Shown one piece after another: positions 37,512-51,856 of a DNA stretch of 64,000 bases. Numbering within the stretch: the first letter of the stretch is position 1; each line of letters starts with the position of its first letter. Below the pieces are notes generated by a model. That model saw only the letters and a list, made by a program, of their open reading frames with translations. It had not been told where the DNA came from and did not search any database. Source of the DNA: Acanthornis magna (lineage: Eukaryota > Chordata > Aves > Passeriformes > Acanthizidae). Position numbers and translations under genes: made by a program. The stretch covers positions 3,410,001-3,474,000 of the forward strand of contig JAWUZG010000135.1 of NCBI GenBank assembly GCA_036785705.1, read 5' to 3'.

Positions 37512-40500
37512 GTCCTTTTACTCTAGTGACTTGACCAGCCAGTTTCTTATGACTGATGAACTGATATACATAAGGTACTACTCTTTTCACCTATTTTGCA
37601 AGATTTAAACCAGTGCAGCAATTTAATTTTATCCTCATTTTTCCTAACTGCAACAATAAAGCTGTGTTTTTCATTTGCTTTAAGCTTTTTGTCCACTTCT
37701 TAAGGTATGTTTTGAAAGCAGTTCTTTGTCCAAGTAGATATGGAATTTTTCTTTACCTTTCTTCCCAAGAAAGGCCAGAATAATTCAGGATTTTTTACAA
37801 GGTTTGTACCTTTGACCTGCGGAATTCTTGTCTGGCCCTACATTCAGTTCCTGAGCTCATCACTGTGGCTATCAATATGAATGAGACTTCTTAAAGTTGT
37901 TGCTTTCAAAATTACAGGATAAAACAAATTACAGACCTACTTTAGCCCCTTCAATCAATAAATTTAAAAATAGCATTACAGGGAGTCTCATCACAGACAT
38001 GATTTTGGCATGCCTAAGTCTAGCCCAACAGAGCACAATCCCCTGCTGCCCCAGGGTGTATTAAGTATTAAAAAAAAAAAAAATCCAGAAATATCTCTCT
38101 CATATATCCAGAAATAACTGGGTTCAACCATTATTCTCCAATATATACTTAACAAGTAATACAGCATGGTCATTGTGCATCTTATTGTGTGGCTGTGAGT
38201 CCGAGTTCTATTCAAGGAGCATAAAATTCACAATTCATTTTGCAGTATTTATGATGCAATGTATGAACACAGGTGTTTGCTGAGCAATGATGAATGATGA
38301 GACTAAAAGCCAGACATCTGCACTGAATAACGTGAATAATTCAACTCCTGTTTGCTCCCCAAGAAGCACAGAGGATATGCACCTTTAAGCTGCAAATGCT
38401 TAACTGTATCAGCTGTCAGGTGCATGTCTCCCCTCAACACTGTGCAGGACACAGACTTCAATTATTTCTGCTCAGTTCATCACATTTTAGCCAGTGTGGA
38501 ACTCTGTAGTCCACTAACAGCATAAATAACATTAACACCCACACCTTTCACCTTAACCTTTTGTGCAAAGAGGCTAACCATTCCTGGAGTCAAAAGAGCC
38601 TGATGATGCCATGAAGTCAATAAATCCTGTGGTTTCACAGGACATGGCCAGTTTGGCTACAAAGGCAATTCCCTGCTCACAGCTGGGTATGATATGGAGA
38701 TACCACCAGTAAAGATTTCTTCAGCTTGTAATCAGTGCTGTGGGACTTAGCACCAGCTGGTAGAGGCTGGTGTCTTCTCACCTCTCTCCAAGCACACTTT
38801 CAACAACTGGGAGAGCTGGCCCTCATATTATGCTTTCTGCTGTAATCCTAAAGTATCTGGAGCCCTTTGGTACTTCACTTGACTTCATTCTGGTCTGCTA
38901 ATTTACTTGCTCGAGCTCTTGCAAGTCCTGAGAGTGCACACTTAATATCTGAAATACAGCTCTTTGAAATCATGCTGGCAAAATAGATGCACATACTCCT
39001 AGCTTGAAGCAAAAGGGTAACTAACATTCTAAAAGAAAATAAATTTTAAAAAATAGCACAATGCAGGCAGTGCTTTCCTGCTGACAAATGTGTAAGACAA
39101 TGTAGCAGACATGCACTTTTGAAATGCAGGTGGGCTTTTATTCCTGGCAGTGCAGTGAGAGAGGTAATTCCAGATGTGGGGGAAACGACACCCCTCAAAA
39201 AGGGATTTGCAATGATATAGCACAGAGGAAGCCTGGAGCAAACTGGCACCATCTAGAAAGCTGGAAGAGAGCCAACCAAATTATGGCCCAGGCTCTTTAG
39301 AGCCCTGTCCCCCCCTTCAGTGGGAACTGCACAGGAAAAGGATGATTGTGAGAGGGTAGATGACAGGAATAGCCTTCATTGCGCATGGAAAGGAGCGTAA
39401 ATTACAATCCCTTGTGCATACAGAGGCAAAACAAGGTTCACAATGCCTTATTATATTAAGCCACATGATGAAAATGACTGTTTACATTGGTTCATTAATG
39501 TTTGTACAGGGCTGTGAACATGCAAAGTGCTAAGTATCAGCACAAGCATCAGTATGGTATCTCAACTTTGACATGTTCGTAAGTGTTGTAACAAAAGAAA
39601 ACACACTTTACTCCTAACAATTATTGTCCACAAAACATGGTGTTTAGCATTTTGTCTCTATACATCATTTCTGATCACACAAAGTCAGAAAAGGCTATCA
39701 TTACTGTGTATTGTTATACTGAGTAATTTATTCTTCCAAAAGACTAAATGTGTGCAATCATCAATAAACTAACAAATTCAACACACTAGACTCACACATT
39801 TGGCACTGCAAGACTCTGCAAGTTCTGTGTTGCTAAAAACACCTTTAGTCAGATTTAGTACAATGCCTTATGTTGTACCGCCTGGTGAAAGGGAGGTTGT
39901 TTCTCAGCTTTCTACTTTATTTTTTTTATTCTTTTGTAACTCTAGCAGACCTCAAATCAACAGGAGGTTTTAGGATTAAGTGCTGAGATCTATTGCCTGA
40001 GTGGAGTACCTCAGCATCTCAGAAAGGCGGTTTTGTTCGAATGCCAGCTGGAGCAGTAAACTCTATTAACAGAAGAAATATCTGTCCTCATCTCTGCTGA
40101 GTGAAAGAGTGAAAGCAAAGGGGACTGCAAATAAATCTCTCCCCCAGCCTCGGTGCCCTGGCAGGGCAGGCCCTTTCCTCCAGCCAGGCTTTCAGCTGAG
40201 CAATACCTGCTCATTTCCTGGATCAAAGAAAATTCTACAAGGCCTGTCTTGCTGCCCTTTCATGTATCCCCCTGCCATCTCCAAAGGCTGGCTGTGTCTC
40301 TCTGCCTCTCCTGGCTGCAGAGGCAGAGCTCACCATGTGAGCTTGTCAGCTCTGCTCCAGCAGCTCCTCCTCCAAGGCTTCCCAGTGGCGATCAGGGAAA
40401 GGGCAGCGTGCCCTGTGCCCCAAAGGCATCTGCTGAAAGGGGTCACAGGGGCCAGGGCAGGCTTGCCCTCCCCTTAGCTATAGCCTGTTAGAGGAGCATG

Positions 40501-40559
40501 TGGCAGGAAGGGAATTGTTAAACTTCAGGAAGGTTAATAATGAAAAACCCTCGGGGGTT
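37512..40559. other. Non-coding DNA, no gene recognised
   Basis: Contains an A14 run at 38,070-38,083 followed by two copies of atccagaaata, and a GC-richer block at about 40,130-40,480 with overlapping 110-122 codon + strand frames that have no recognised motif. Nothing else identifiable. Confidence 0.6.
38070..38083. repeat. A14 homopolymer
   Basis: Fourteen A followed by atccagaaata, a word repeated about 25 bp later. No retroposed unit recognised. Confidence 0.85.
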
Positions 40560-40910
40560 GAGACCAATCTCACTTAATACTTGTATTAATGACTGGCACA
40601 AAAGTATAAAAACAAACAAATAGATTCCCTGAGACCTACATGTCTGGAGGGAGAGTTGGGGGTTCACAGAGCAGGGGCTGGATTATCTGGAAGGGTAATA
40701 GAAATGGGATGAAATTTAATAGGAGTGTGCAAGGTCAGAAGCTTTGGGACTAATAACAAGACTTTCTGCTATAAACTGTGATGTTGTCAGATGGAGGAGC
40801 TGTGTAGGGAGAAGTATATTTGTAGAATATGGGATGTCTGCAAACCATCAGCCATGAAAAGAGTAAACACATCAGGTGATGTATACCCAGAAGAGTGAAG
40901 GAAGATTGAT
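40560..40910 (+). mobile_element. Ancient CR1 LINE fragment, ORF2/3' region
   Basis: gtattaatgactggcacaaa, aatgggatgaaatttaatag, gtgcaaggtcagaagctttg, ggactaataacaagactttc, tgctataaactg and acacatcaggtgatgta follow the ORF2 3' coding region of old CR1 subfamilies shared with turtles (tagtaataggatgaaatttaatag... attaataacaagaatttctgttataaactgg... gggatgcatcaggcgag). The reading is full of gaps. The match stops near 40,910, where flanking unassigned DNA begins. Confidence 0.72.
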
Positions 40911-43900
40911 TTTCGTGGTAAATGCTCCTTTGAGAGCTCTTCCTTTGAAATACTATTGACAATGCCAACCATGTTCCAGAAAGAGTCCTTCCAACCAGAA
41001 CAGCCCCAGAAATAGGCTTCAAAAACCAGCAAGGCAATGTTCTGATGCAACAGGACTAAACAACCTCACTTTTTACTCTAGCAACACCAGGACAAGAAGG
41101 ACATACCAGGCAAATTAAACAGTCCAAACAGTCCACATTATGCTAAAAGATACACAGCTATAGGTTTAAGAAGAAAATAAAAAAGAAGCCTAGCAGAAGA
41201 TTTCTGGAAGTGTTTCCCCATCAGAATCCCATCATCTTATATGGGGTTTGCAAAGTTCATAGAAAAGTGAAGGTCAGAGGAAAAAATTATGCAACAGGAC
41301 CCGATTTACAGTAAAAAAACTACTACATATACTCTACATATTGGCACCAGATTGTTTTCCAAAACTTTTCTCTGTGTTTCTCTAGAGCAAACTTTCACAA
41401 AAATTGTTTTGTTTGGGATTTTTTAGCGTTGTTGAATAGTGGTGGCAAGGTTTTTCCCCTCCATTTCTTGCAAAAGTGCCAATAGCTTTTTCACTTTTCA
41501 CACTAACGCTGTAACACTGCATCCCCCAAACACCTGAAGGTACACCTGACAGCTTGTACCTGCTCTACCCCACAGAACCTCTTTGTGAGACAGGAAAGCA
41601 AAATGTGCCTATTCTGCCTTGCTCCAGCTGCCTCCCCCCAGCTGATTGTTACTATCTTTGTGATTTCTAAAAGAGTATGGTGCATTCCTTCAGGCCTGTG
41701 CTGTCTGTCACACTTTCCTAGCCCACCATGAGCCACTTGTAAGAAGTACATCGTCTGCACTGCCGCCCCCACCCAGTTGCCATTGCAGATCCATCCTTTC
41801 CCATTGAACAAGACCACTCGTTGTAGAGCAGCCCTGTCCTTAGTCTTGCAGCACAGTAACTGCCCGTGGGTTATGCTCAGAGAGAATAAGCATGTAAAAT
41901 ACTAATCAGGCTGCCAGAAAGACCAAACCCTGGGAAAGACAAAATCTGCAACAAGGAGGCCTGAAAAAGTCGTATAAATAAGGCAGCAGCAAGTGTTTTG
42001 AGGAATGAGCTCAAGCAAGTAAAGTGGAATAGAAGAGTTTTCCTGATCTCAAATTCTAAAAGCACCAGGAGCACACGGCTCCTCAGAGCTCTCCCTGTGC
42101 CTGACAGTGATTTCAGGAAGCCAGAAACATCTCATCAATGGTGCTAAGGAAAGCAGGAACGTATTCAGTGTTTTCCTTGACAAGACCCACACACTACAGA
42201 AACAGCTGCTGGGGAGGGACAGCCAACAGCTCAGAGCTCCAGCTTGGATGGTCCACAGAAAAAGCAGAAAAGTAGTTAAATTGAATGGACAGAAAATTAT
42301 GGCCTTCGCTTAGAGAAATGTGTCCACAGTCCCCTGATAACAAATAGCAAAGGCATTTCTTGAGAAAGCTGTTTGCTCTTGAAAATATTAATTTAATCAG
42401 ATTAGGTTTGGTAAACAAACAGAAGAAATAGGAACATTCTTGTCAATTTGAACAATACTGAACTTGAAATATTTCTATGCCCCTAAACCAGCATATTATA
42501 GAATGCTAATTTTTCCAAGTAGAATGACAGAAAATTAAAAAATGTTCAGCTCTCCTGGGGAATGGAAGTTCCAGTTTCCAGTCAGCTTTCTCAGCTGTCA
42601 TGGACAAACTTAGGCTTTGGATTGTCCCCATGCTTTAAGTGGGCTCACAGAATTTCTGCCTTTCACTGAGAAGAAAAAAAGCATTTATTATGTAACTAAT
42701 AGCAGCACTGACCTCCTTTGTCGCACCCTTCCAGGACAGCTTTATTTTGTAGGCTGGAGACAAATGCTCTCTTCCTAAAAGTTAGGTGCCAACTGCTAAG
42801 CCATGAATAGAAATAAACAAAAAGACATTTACAGACCACAACCCAGAAGAATGATCAGTTCCTCCTTGCGTTATATCTATTACCTAGACTTCACTTTTCT
42901 AACAGCATCAAACTCAAGCCCAGTGCTCAAAGCTGCATCTAGTTTGTAAGTAAAACAAGCAAAAGCTTGATTTCTCTGGCTCCTTCTGTTAAAGAGCAAA
43001 GGTGTTTTTCACCTGCTCTAGGAGAACCACTTGAAAATTCCAAAGGCCTTAAAAATTTCAATATAAATGAGCTCCAAAAAAGAAGAGAAACAATTTTCTC
43101 ACTTCTTTGAGGTTTGCATGTTAGAATCAGTCTTTCACAATGACTGCACATTAGAAAACTGAAATTGTTGCCAACATGAACTCTACACTTAGATCACAAT
43201 ACGAATTAATGAGCTTGCTTTTCACCTTTATCTCCCCTTTCTTCAGTGCTTTCCTCCCTCTCCCAAATAAATGAACCATGTTCCTAATAACGTGCTTGAA
43301 AGGAAGGCTGGGAAATTTAATAATAAAAAGCTCTCTGAAATTAAGTTTCTGGCAGTGCTTTAAAAAAAAGAAAATGTTATTACTTGGTCCTTTGCTTTTC
43401 CCCAAAGCAAATTTCAGTCCTTTGAGGACCGCACAAATATAAAGCAGATCATTTACAAACCTTTTATTCGGCAATTTGCCTGGTCCAAATAATCAACTAT
43501 AATAGGAATTGCCAACTGAGTATTTAAAGATTCCAGTATAGGAAGAGAAACTGCACATTGCAGAAAAAGAAAGTTTCTGTCTAAACTATCAAATACTGGA
43601 CTTTCAATGGGGCATAAATTGTTGAGTATGTTGATGTTCACAGGAAATAGAAGGGAGTATTAAGAAGTGAAAACCCAACATTATAATTGCTGGAGTTCTT
43701 ATCACATAATAAGTTTCCTAATCTCAGCTCTTTCGCATTGGCTGCACTGAAGATGACAAAGAGGAAAATAGTGAGTTTGCCTTAGATTATTCAAGTCCAG
43801 AAGCACAAATGGGAAAATATTCAGTGACGCAAACCCAGACTTTTCCTCTGCTCATGTCTTAGCAAAAGGAATTATCAAAATACTCTTGACAATTTAGGAA

Positions 43901-46900
43901 ACTAAAAAATGTCAACTAAATGGGTGAAAACTTAGGAAAACAAATGCAAGGCCAATTCTCTAATTTTGCATCAGCTACAATGTTTTAGGGCTCTTTCTTA
44001 CATAGGTCTCAAACTACAGTGTATGAAAATCAGGCTCCACTGAATTTTCTAGGAATTTTCCTGTTGCACTGGGTCAGGACTGTGCTATAATGAAATACAC
44101 AATTCTGTCGATTTATTTAGCAAAAGCTAAACTAAGAGCTTAGGATATTGACATACATATCAAGGTCATCTTCCTTGTAAAATAAATATGGGCCAAGAAA
44201 TTGGATTTGGAGTTTCAGGTTGAAAACCTGTTAGGTCCTGGCCAAGTTTAAATTTGGACAGATTAAAACTTTGAAATCTATGCAAATGACACCTTGACAT
44301 TTACAGGTAGGGAGCTTGTAAAACTATTAATTTTTGACTGAGAAAAGTTGGGAAAAGGCATACATGTACCCGAACCTGATAGCTGGCTCTGGCTTCTATT
44401 TTATGGTTAGTATGTGGTCTATGCAACAACAGCAGAGCATTTAGAGGGATCAAAGGTACAAATTCTGAGCCCTTTTTCACATGCTGAGAAAATTCTACTG
44501 GAAACTATGTTTTAAAGTGGCCAGGATTTTCAAAAGACTATGAATAATTTCTAAACAGCTTCTTCCAAGTTTAGAAGGAGAAATTATGAAAGAACAGTTA
44601 TTCTTCAATCACTACTTTAAATAAAATTAAAGATTGAGACTATATAAGTGAAATTTTGACCCTAGGAAATAGAAAGAGAAGTTATGCATGCCAGAATTTA
44701 AGATTTAAATTCAAGCACCATTTCAACCTTAATTACCAGATCACTTATTTGATATAAATCATTAATGCAAACCAATATATTTTATTCTTTTACCTTAACT
44801 CTAAAACTTCTAATCACTTTCTACACACAAAGTTTAGCAATGAAATGTGTATGTAGTATTACTGAAGCATTCCATATAATCTTGATTCTATCTTGATTTC
44901 TCTCACACATACAGATTTGTGAAAAAGAGACATAAAAGATTTTATCTGTGGAACTGTCTTCAACAGCAGTTTTAAAAGAAGAAATCTATGAAGGCTTACA
45001 GAAACCTCCATTTCTCCCACAGGAAATGTTAAGATCTTCTGAATAATTACCAAGAATAAGATTTTTGCATACAGATTTCTGATTCAGCTGCAAGTAAGTT
45101 GCTCTGATGTGGCTGGACAACTCCCTGTGCTTTGAGAACTAGAGGAGGCTTAGAAGCAAAACCTCATCTCCACATTCAGCCTGTTAAGTGCAGAATGGTT
45201 AAAAAGCATCATCTTCTCCCTTACAAGGACAACATGGAAAGGTGCTTCCCTGCCACCACTGCTGGCACATTTGAAGCCTCACTTTCTCCTACAAATGCCT
45301 CTTTCAGCAAGATCTGTTAGCACAGGCTCTTGGCTGTCTCCTGTATTCCAAGCAGTGTAAAGCATTTCCAAAATTCTTCTGTCTTTTCAGAAGCACAGAA
45401 GACACAGTCTTCTCTGGTTTAGCTTAATTAAAGCAGCTCCCCCTGATAAAAGGTCAGGTTATGCCTTTTAAAGGTTAAATTATGCCACATAATCAAATTA
45501 GGTTTTGTCGTGGACAGGCATAACTAAAGCTGCTTTTTTTCCCCCCTCATGAATACGAATGGTGTATTTATACCAAAAGCGAAAAGAGCTCAGTGAAAAC
45601 TGACAAAGTGTGTATAATCCTTGGATGAAGTAGAAAAGCCAGAATCCATAAGCAACTTTATGTAAGAAGGATTCCCAAGTGGAGAATCACATCCTGAATG
45701 ATGTTACTTTTCAGAGGTGAAAAAGGAGCAGAGAGATTATCCCTCTACATCTTCTTCATGCCTGGTGTAAAATAAAGTGGGTTTTCTGGAAAAAAAACCA
45801 AACCAAACCATGTAGCTTATGGATTCACTACTGAGCTAATCCCAGCTGTTCTGGGAGGAGAGATGCTCTGCTCCTGAAAGATAATCATTCATGGCTTCTT
45901 GCACCAAGAGGAACAGAGCTTTTACACACCCTTCCAGAGAGACAACAGGCACCTACAGCTTTACTCAGCTGAAAAGGTCAGAAAATGGTCTTCTCTACTT
46001 TTGGAGTGAATTCTGAATTAAGTAACCAAATACAATCATACAGTGGATTCCATATTTCTGGAGCCTGCTTCTGATGTTCTTCCTAGTTCTGACAAAAAGG
46101 GTTTGGCTGAGAAGAGCCAGATCTGGCCTTTCATTGACAACAGGCTGCATTTCACTTGAGAAGATGCTCCACTCCACCACACATCACCTGCTTCAACAAC
46201 AACACAGAAGCCTGGGAGAAGTGGTACTTGCTCTTACAGCATCATTTGAAGAATCCTCAACAGAAGACAAGCAAGGAGATGCACTGAGGGCATGGAAAAG
46301 CCACCAGAACATGGCTGTGACGCTGATGTCCCTGAAGAGGGGTGTGCACCACACAGTGGGCTGTACATCCCAGTGCCAGCAGCTCCCTGGGTCTTTGTGT
46401 GCCTCAGTGCCACTGCACAGGGGTGGCTCACCACAGCTCAGCACCCCTCCACCTACTGCAACATTCCTTTCAGTGTTGCTGTCCTACAGGGTCACTCTCA
46501 AATTGCAGACCTCAGACTACCCTGGAAATTGAAATCCTCTGGAGAGTAAGTGCAAAGAGGATTACCTGTGACTCCCACTTCTCACCCAGCTGCACCACCA
46601 TGGCTCCTCTGACCTCTGCAGTGGAACACAGGTCACACAGGCAGAACAGCAAAGCACTTTGGGGGCTTATTTTACCTTTTCCTCCCAGGAGAAAGGAAGA
46701 CAGAGGTAAGAAACACTACTTGCTAATATTTTTATTCTGACTATACACTTCCCTCCCTCTTCTGGTTTGCGACATTTCGCTGCTGCTGCTGACTGAGGTT
46801 TGCCACACTTCCCCACAGAGGGGGCAGCACATGTGGGCCAGTCTGGCAAAGACTACCCTCTCCTTGGACACTCATACCCCTCACTCAGCTCAATAGGGCT

Positions 46901-49900
46901 CTTCTCTCCATGACCAGTTTTCATCCTCATCCCCATCCTGCAGCAGGAGCAGTGCAGTGTAATCCCTTACTCTGTGGTGCAAGAAAAATCAGTGCAGCTC
47001 ATATTGCAAAGTCCCCAGGCAGCTCTACCTGGGAGCTTTCACACTACACTGGTTGGAGTTTTCATTGCCTTCCTGGCCCCTTGGACACCAGCACCTCAGA
47101 GGATTACACTGCTGCTCATTCAAGCAATAATAGTGAGTTTCTGGGTAAGCAGAAATGTAATACTTCAGGTGAAAGAGAAGATTTTTAAACAGAAAGTTAC
47201 TTCACTTGACTGAGATGGATGGCATAGCCTTATGTCAATTCCTGTATTTTATCTACAGGAAAGATCACCTCCTACAGTCCTTTAAGAGAGACCTACAGCA
47301 ACCAACAGAGAATGGCTGAAGTTAAACACCAGCTTGGTTCTGTGTTTCAGACTTCAGAAAACCTTGGGGTGGCCAATTCAAGAAACAGATCTGAATCCAA
47401 AATCCAAACCCAGAGTAAAGATGCAAAAAACCTCTGGGGTCCTTAGAGTTCAAGGACCCCAGAGCTGACAGACACAGAAGCCTCAGAAAATGTGATCTCT
47501 TCATTCAATGCAGTCCTACAGCAACTGAAGCTTTTCTCATCTGCATTTAAGTCAATATCTCTTATAAATCTTTCTACCCATATATAGAGTGGGGCTACAG
47601 ATTCAGAACTGCATTTGCATTTATGTGTCTCTTCGTTCCTGGTGTAGATGTAGGAACTTTCCTAGGCTTTCCTGTAAATAATCCTTGCAGACAAAACAAA
47701 ACAACAACAAAAAAAGGAAAAGTAGCAGTGAAATATTTTCTGTTAATATAAATAGCTTAGGCAAGAGGTTAAGCTCATTCCTCCCAGAGGATGGGGAGAT
47801 TCCTCTCTGATTAGATTTCAGTAGAGTAGGAAGCAGAGAATTAGATGATGAGACAACATCTCCCACTCTGGACAGACGGAAGTGTTTAAAACATTTTTAA
47901 AACATAATGAAATGACTAACAGATTTGGGTTTCAGTTTTTAAAATAATGTACTTAACTTTTAAATGCACCTGAACTTCATTCATTGCAGTGCTTAGAAAA
48001 CATTTATCTTAATACACTCCATCAAACAGTGATAAGCACAATTTCCCTTTTATTAGTGTTGATTTATATTTACGAACATTTATCTTAAACACTTCCTTCC
48101 CTTCCAATGTTTAAATTTTCTTTATAATTATGTGAACATCTTCTGTATTACAGGTCATCTACACATAAATTATTTTTCCTCAAAACATAAATACGAACAA
48201 TAACCCCGTTTCTGTAAAGATCACTACAAATACCTTGAATCTGTTGAAAACTGAAGCTAAAGCCACAATGTGTATTCCTCTTAAGTCCTACATAAGCTGT
48301 GAAAACTTTGATTCTTTAGCTCAGCTGACTTAACAAAAACCCCACTAAATCAAACAAACAAAAAAACCCGCATTTTTTTGAACTATTAGTTCTCTCCTGT
48401 GCATGTAACCCAAGATGGCATTTTTGTCAGACAGAGACAGCTGGCAGCAAAGTTGCCTGTCTCTGTTTTGCAGATATTTGTAGTTGCCAGCTATTTGGAA
48501 GATTCCCCAGTCTTGTCTCACAGCAAGTCAGGTTGTGTACCCAGCTGGCATCAAGCCACAGCCACTGTGGCAAACTGCAAAAGACTCTGAAGAAGGAACA
48601 GATTTTCACAGAAAGACCAAAAGAAAGTAATTGGACTATGAAGTGCAAGACAAAAAGTTTAAGGTATTCTGAATGAAAACCTCTGCAAGAAGTTTTTTTT
48701 GGAGCTCTGCATTTCAGAATATCTTCTAGTTGGGATCATCTGTCCTTTCCGTGGGAGTGGTACCAGTGTGCATCTGTGAAAGCTGTCTAATCCAATCCCC
48801 CTGATCACATTAAGAGAATTTGTAGCATGTCCTTGAGCTCTTACCTGATTCTAGACAGAAGACATTTTAATAATAACTTCTTTAAGACACTCTAAACTCC
48901 ACAGGACCCTGAACAAACAAAAGTAGTTTTGAAGTAATGCACTTTTGTGGGAACAGCTACAATGAATCTTATATTCTGATGAGCTCCTAAAGAGTTAGGA
49001 CAGAGTAAGGAAATACAGAAATTAATATAGACATATTGATTAATCAGCCTATTTAGCAACAGTTGGGATGGTGAAAATGTCCATTCTGCACCCTGGAGAG
49101 CACACCCAGCAGTGAGCTCAAAGGGAGCCCCAGCACCAATGTGCCACCAAGGAAGGGACTCAGGCACACCAGGCAGTGCCTGCTTTGCCTCCACCAGGAC
49201 TCCTCACAGGGACTGCAGGGACATTTATAGTGGTGTTCAGCACCAGCTGTGCCAGTGTGTGTGCACAAACATTCAGAAGGAACAGGGAAAGAAACCCCCT
49301 ACTAGAGCATCATGGATGTAATAACCACTTATTGCAGCAAAGCCACAAACAATTTGAGCAAGCCTTCACCAAAATGCTATTATCAAAGCAGGGGCAAGAA
49401 GTACACGGCCATAGAAGGGACAGCAGTCATCTAGAAATCACAGGAAACAGAAGACAGAAAGCCATGAGAACCACACTGATGATGGCTAATGAGAACTCAA
49501 AGGGAAAAAATTCCAATTCCTCTCCTCATACTTGGCCATATTTTGAGCCACAGCTGCTGATGCTCACTTGCAACACAGGGGAAAATTATTTTAAAGAAGA
49601 AACTTCCAAGACTATGCAACTGTTCCTAGAAATTTTCACTATTTAGCAATGTATAAATCAGAATTACACATCAGCTTTGCCATTCATACCCTGGATTGTT
49701 GTTTCCATGGGCTGTCAAACTGTCTGTCTCTGTACCCTTACTTAGTGATTCACTTGTCACTTGCCTTAAAAGAAAACAGCTTTAAAATCTTGATTTAACA
49801 GGAACAGTAAAAGGAAACACAGAACAACACATTATGAAAATGCCTTATAAAGCATCTGTTACAAACCTTCAAGTTTATTGCTTAAGGGATGGCAGCAGGT

Positions 49901-50550
49901 GTCCCATGCCCTGAAGCTGGTGAAAAATCTCTCCTACACTGCAAAGAACACCAGCAGTGTCAGACTCTGAGCATGAGCATGGTTCATCAGTTATTTAGCC
50001 AATCTAAAAGCCACAAACTTGGGTGTAGTCTAAGAATGAGAGTGCAGATCAGAAGCATGACAAAGACCTTAGCACTCATTTGAGAAAATTATTTGAACTC
50101 CAAGAATCTCGAAGATAGATCATTTTTTTGGTGCCTAATAACTGCTCTAGCATTAAAATGTTAGTTAGCGATGTTTGTTAGCTGCTTTTGGTTGAGTTCC
50201 ACTTGTCTTTTTACTGATTCTTTCTCTTCTGCCATAAGATTAGGGTGAGATTAGGACATAATTTGTATGTACTGCTCTGTTCCCACTTTAGGGATGCCGC
50301 AAAGTGAATATTTCTGGATTCTGAAAGAATCAGCTTTAACTCAGAGGGATAGAATTACTGTGGGAGTCCACTTCAGTTTGTTCTTTGTAGGTATTTCCCT
50401 CCTACCCCAGCAGCTTTCATCTGCAGATACTAGCTTTGCTACAGGTAGTAATAGTAGATTTCAACTCCCCTGACCTTCTTTTCAGCTAGCACCATTTCAG
50501 TGTAATTCTTTAAATCCCCCCTCCCTATACTGATGGCCATTTTTGAATGG

Positions 50551-50590
50551 AGAGTGTCTTTAACCAGGGAGAATGTCTTTAACCAGGCAG
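50551..50590. repeat. 20-bp tandem duplication
   Basis: gtctttaaccagg occurs at 50,555 and 50,575 within two adjacent 20-bp copies differing at a few positions. Local duplication. Confidence 0.8.
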
Positions 50591-51841
50591 ACCTATTCCA
50601 TACATCTCCCTTTGCCCAACAGTGCTGCACACCCACCTTGCCTTTCCCTTCTTTCTCATCTCCTCTCCTTTCACACACCAAAAACTCCAAACTGTGCTAT
50701 GAGAACTAATTTTGATAACTGAACTTTTAAGCCATTTGTAAAACTGAAGCCAGACTGTCCCGTGTGCCCCGCAAAACTTTTTTGCAATCATTTCTTCTGC
50801 TCCCTCATCCAAGCCACAGACAGGAGTCCAAGACAGATTGCAGGTATTTTCTTTATTTTACATCAACTACTATTGATATTTAAATCGCACATCATGTTCT
50901 CTCTACCACAGGCAGTTTTAGCTGCTCTAGTTGTTTCATGGTCTTGCTTTTACAGAACTTCATGCCCCTGTGGTACTTCACAAGTGACTCTGCAGTTTCA
51001 GATGAATTTTGTTCGTGCATCCTGCAAAGGCAATTGCAGGCAGTGCACGTGGGGTGCCCAAACCAGAACTACATTCCAACGCTCGCACACAGCAAGGGAA
51101 AAAGGCCAGATCCATCTCTAATTTCCAATCTGCAAATGAAGTATCCTGTTTAACTTTGTGCTATTACATCATTTTCATTACACCATGCATCATTAAACTT
51201 TATAGGAACCTAACAACATTCTGGCTCCAGAAATCTTAAAGGATTGCTAAATGCTGCTGTGGTACTACTTTGCCCAGATTGAAGAGAGCACAATTTTTTC
51301 AAGTTTTCTAACTGATCACACTCAGGATAGATATAATCATGGTTACCAAAAGATATAAAATGACACAAAATTAGTCATTTCTTATTCCAGACTGCTTGAC
51401 ATTTACTAAATTGGCCTGATTTAAAAGGAAGGAAAAAATTACCTTGAGGGTATCTAAGCTCACAGAGTTATTAGCCTGAGGCTCACTGAAGAATGGTAAC
51501 ACATTCATTAATTCCTAACATAACAAAATAGTCAAGGTGAAGAACCAGTCTTGAAATCCTCTGCACCCCATTTCTATTTAAACTACTTACTGTTTATTCA
51601 CTGCCTGACTGCCCAGCCTGCAACACACTGCCTGCCTCAAAACCCAAAGGGGGTCTGGGGCAGTACAGTTTCACCTTAGCAGACAGCATTTGGTAGGACT
51701 GCCCCATTGCAGGACTTCTCAGCTGTTGTACTGTACATCAAAAGTGTCTGCACTTTCGATGCCAGAGCAGGATCTAATTTGCCTGCTTCACAAAAGGTTC
51801 TGGAGGAACAGCAGATGAGGAAACACCATGCTTAAGCAATT

Positions 51842-51856
51842 AAAAAAAAAAAAAAA
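51842..51856. repeat. A15 homopolymer
   Basis: Fifteen A following ttaagcaatt. No associated retroposon recognised. Confidence 0.85.

Noticed and set aside
46074..46532. 152-codon + strand frame
   Set aside because: No domain, mixed low-complexity Ser/Thr/His/Gln content, overlapping open frames in other registers as expected in a GC-richer patch.
46697..46713. 17-nt microexon-like GAGAAAGGAAGACAGAG between cctcccag and gtaaga
   Set aside because: Good splice-site words by eye, but such pairs arise often by chance and no neighbouring exon was found.
49176..49646. Longest open frame in the window, 156 codons (+)
   Set aside because: Length is within chance expectation for a 64-kb non-coding window. 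There is no recognised motif and composition changes along the frame; it is not reported as a gene.
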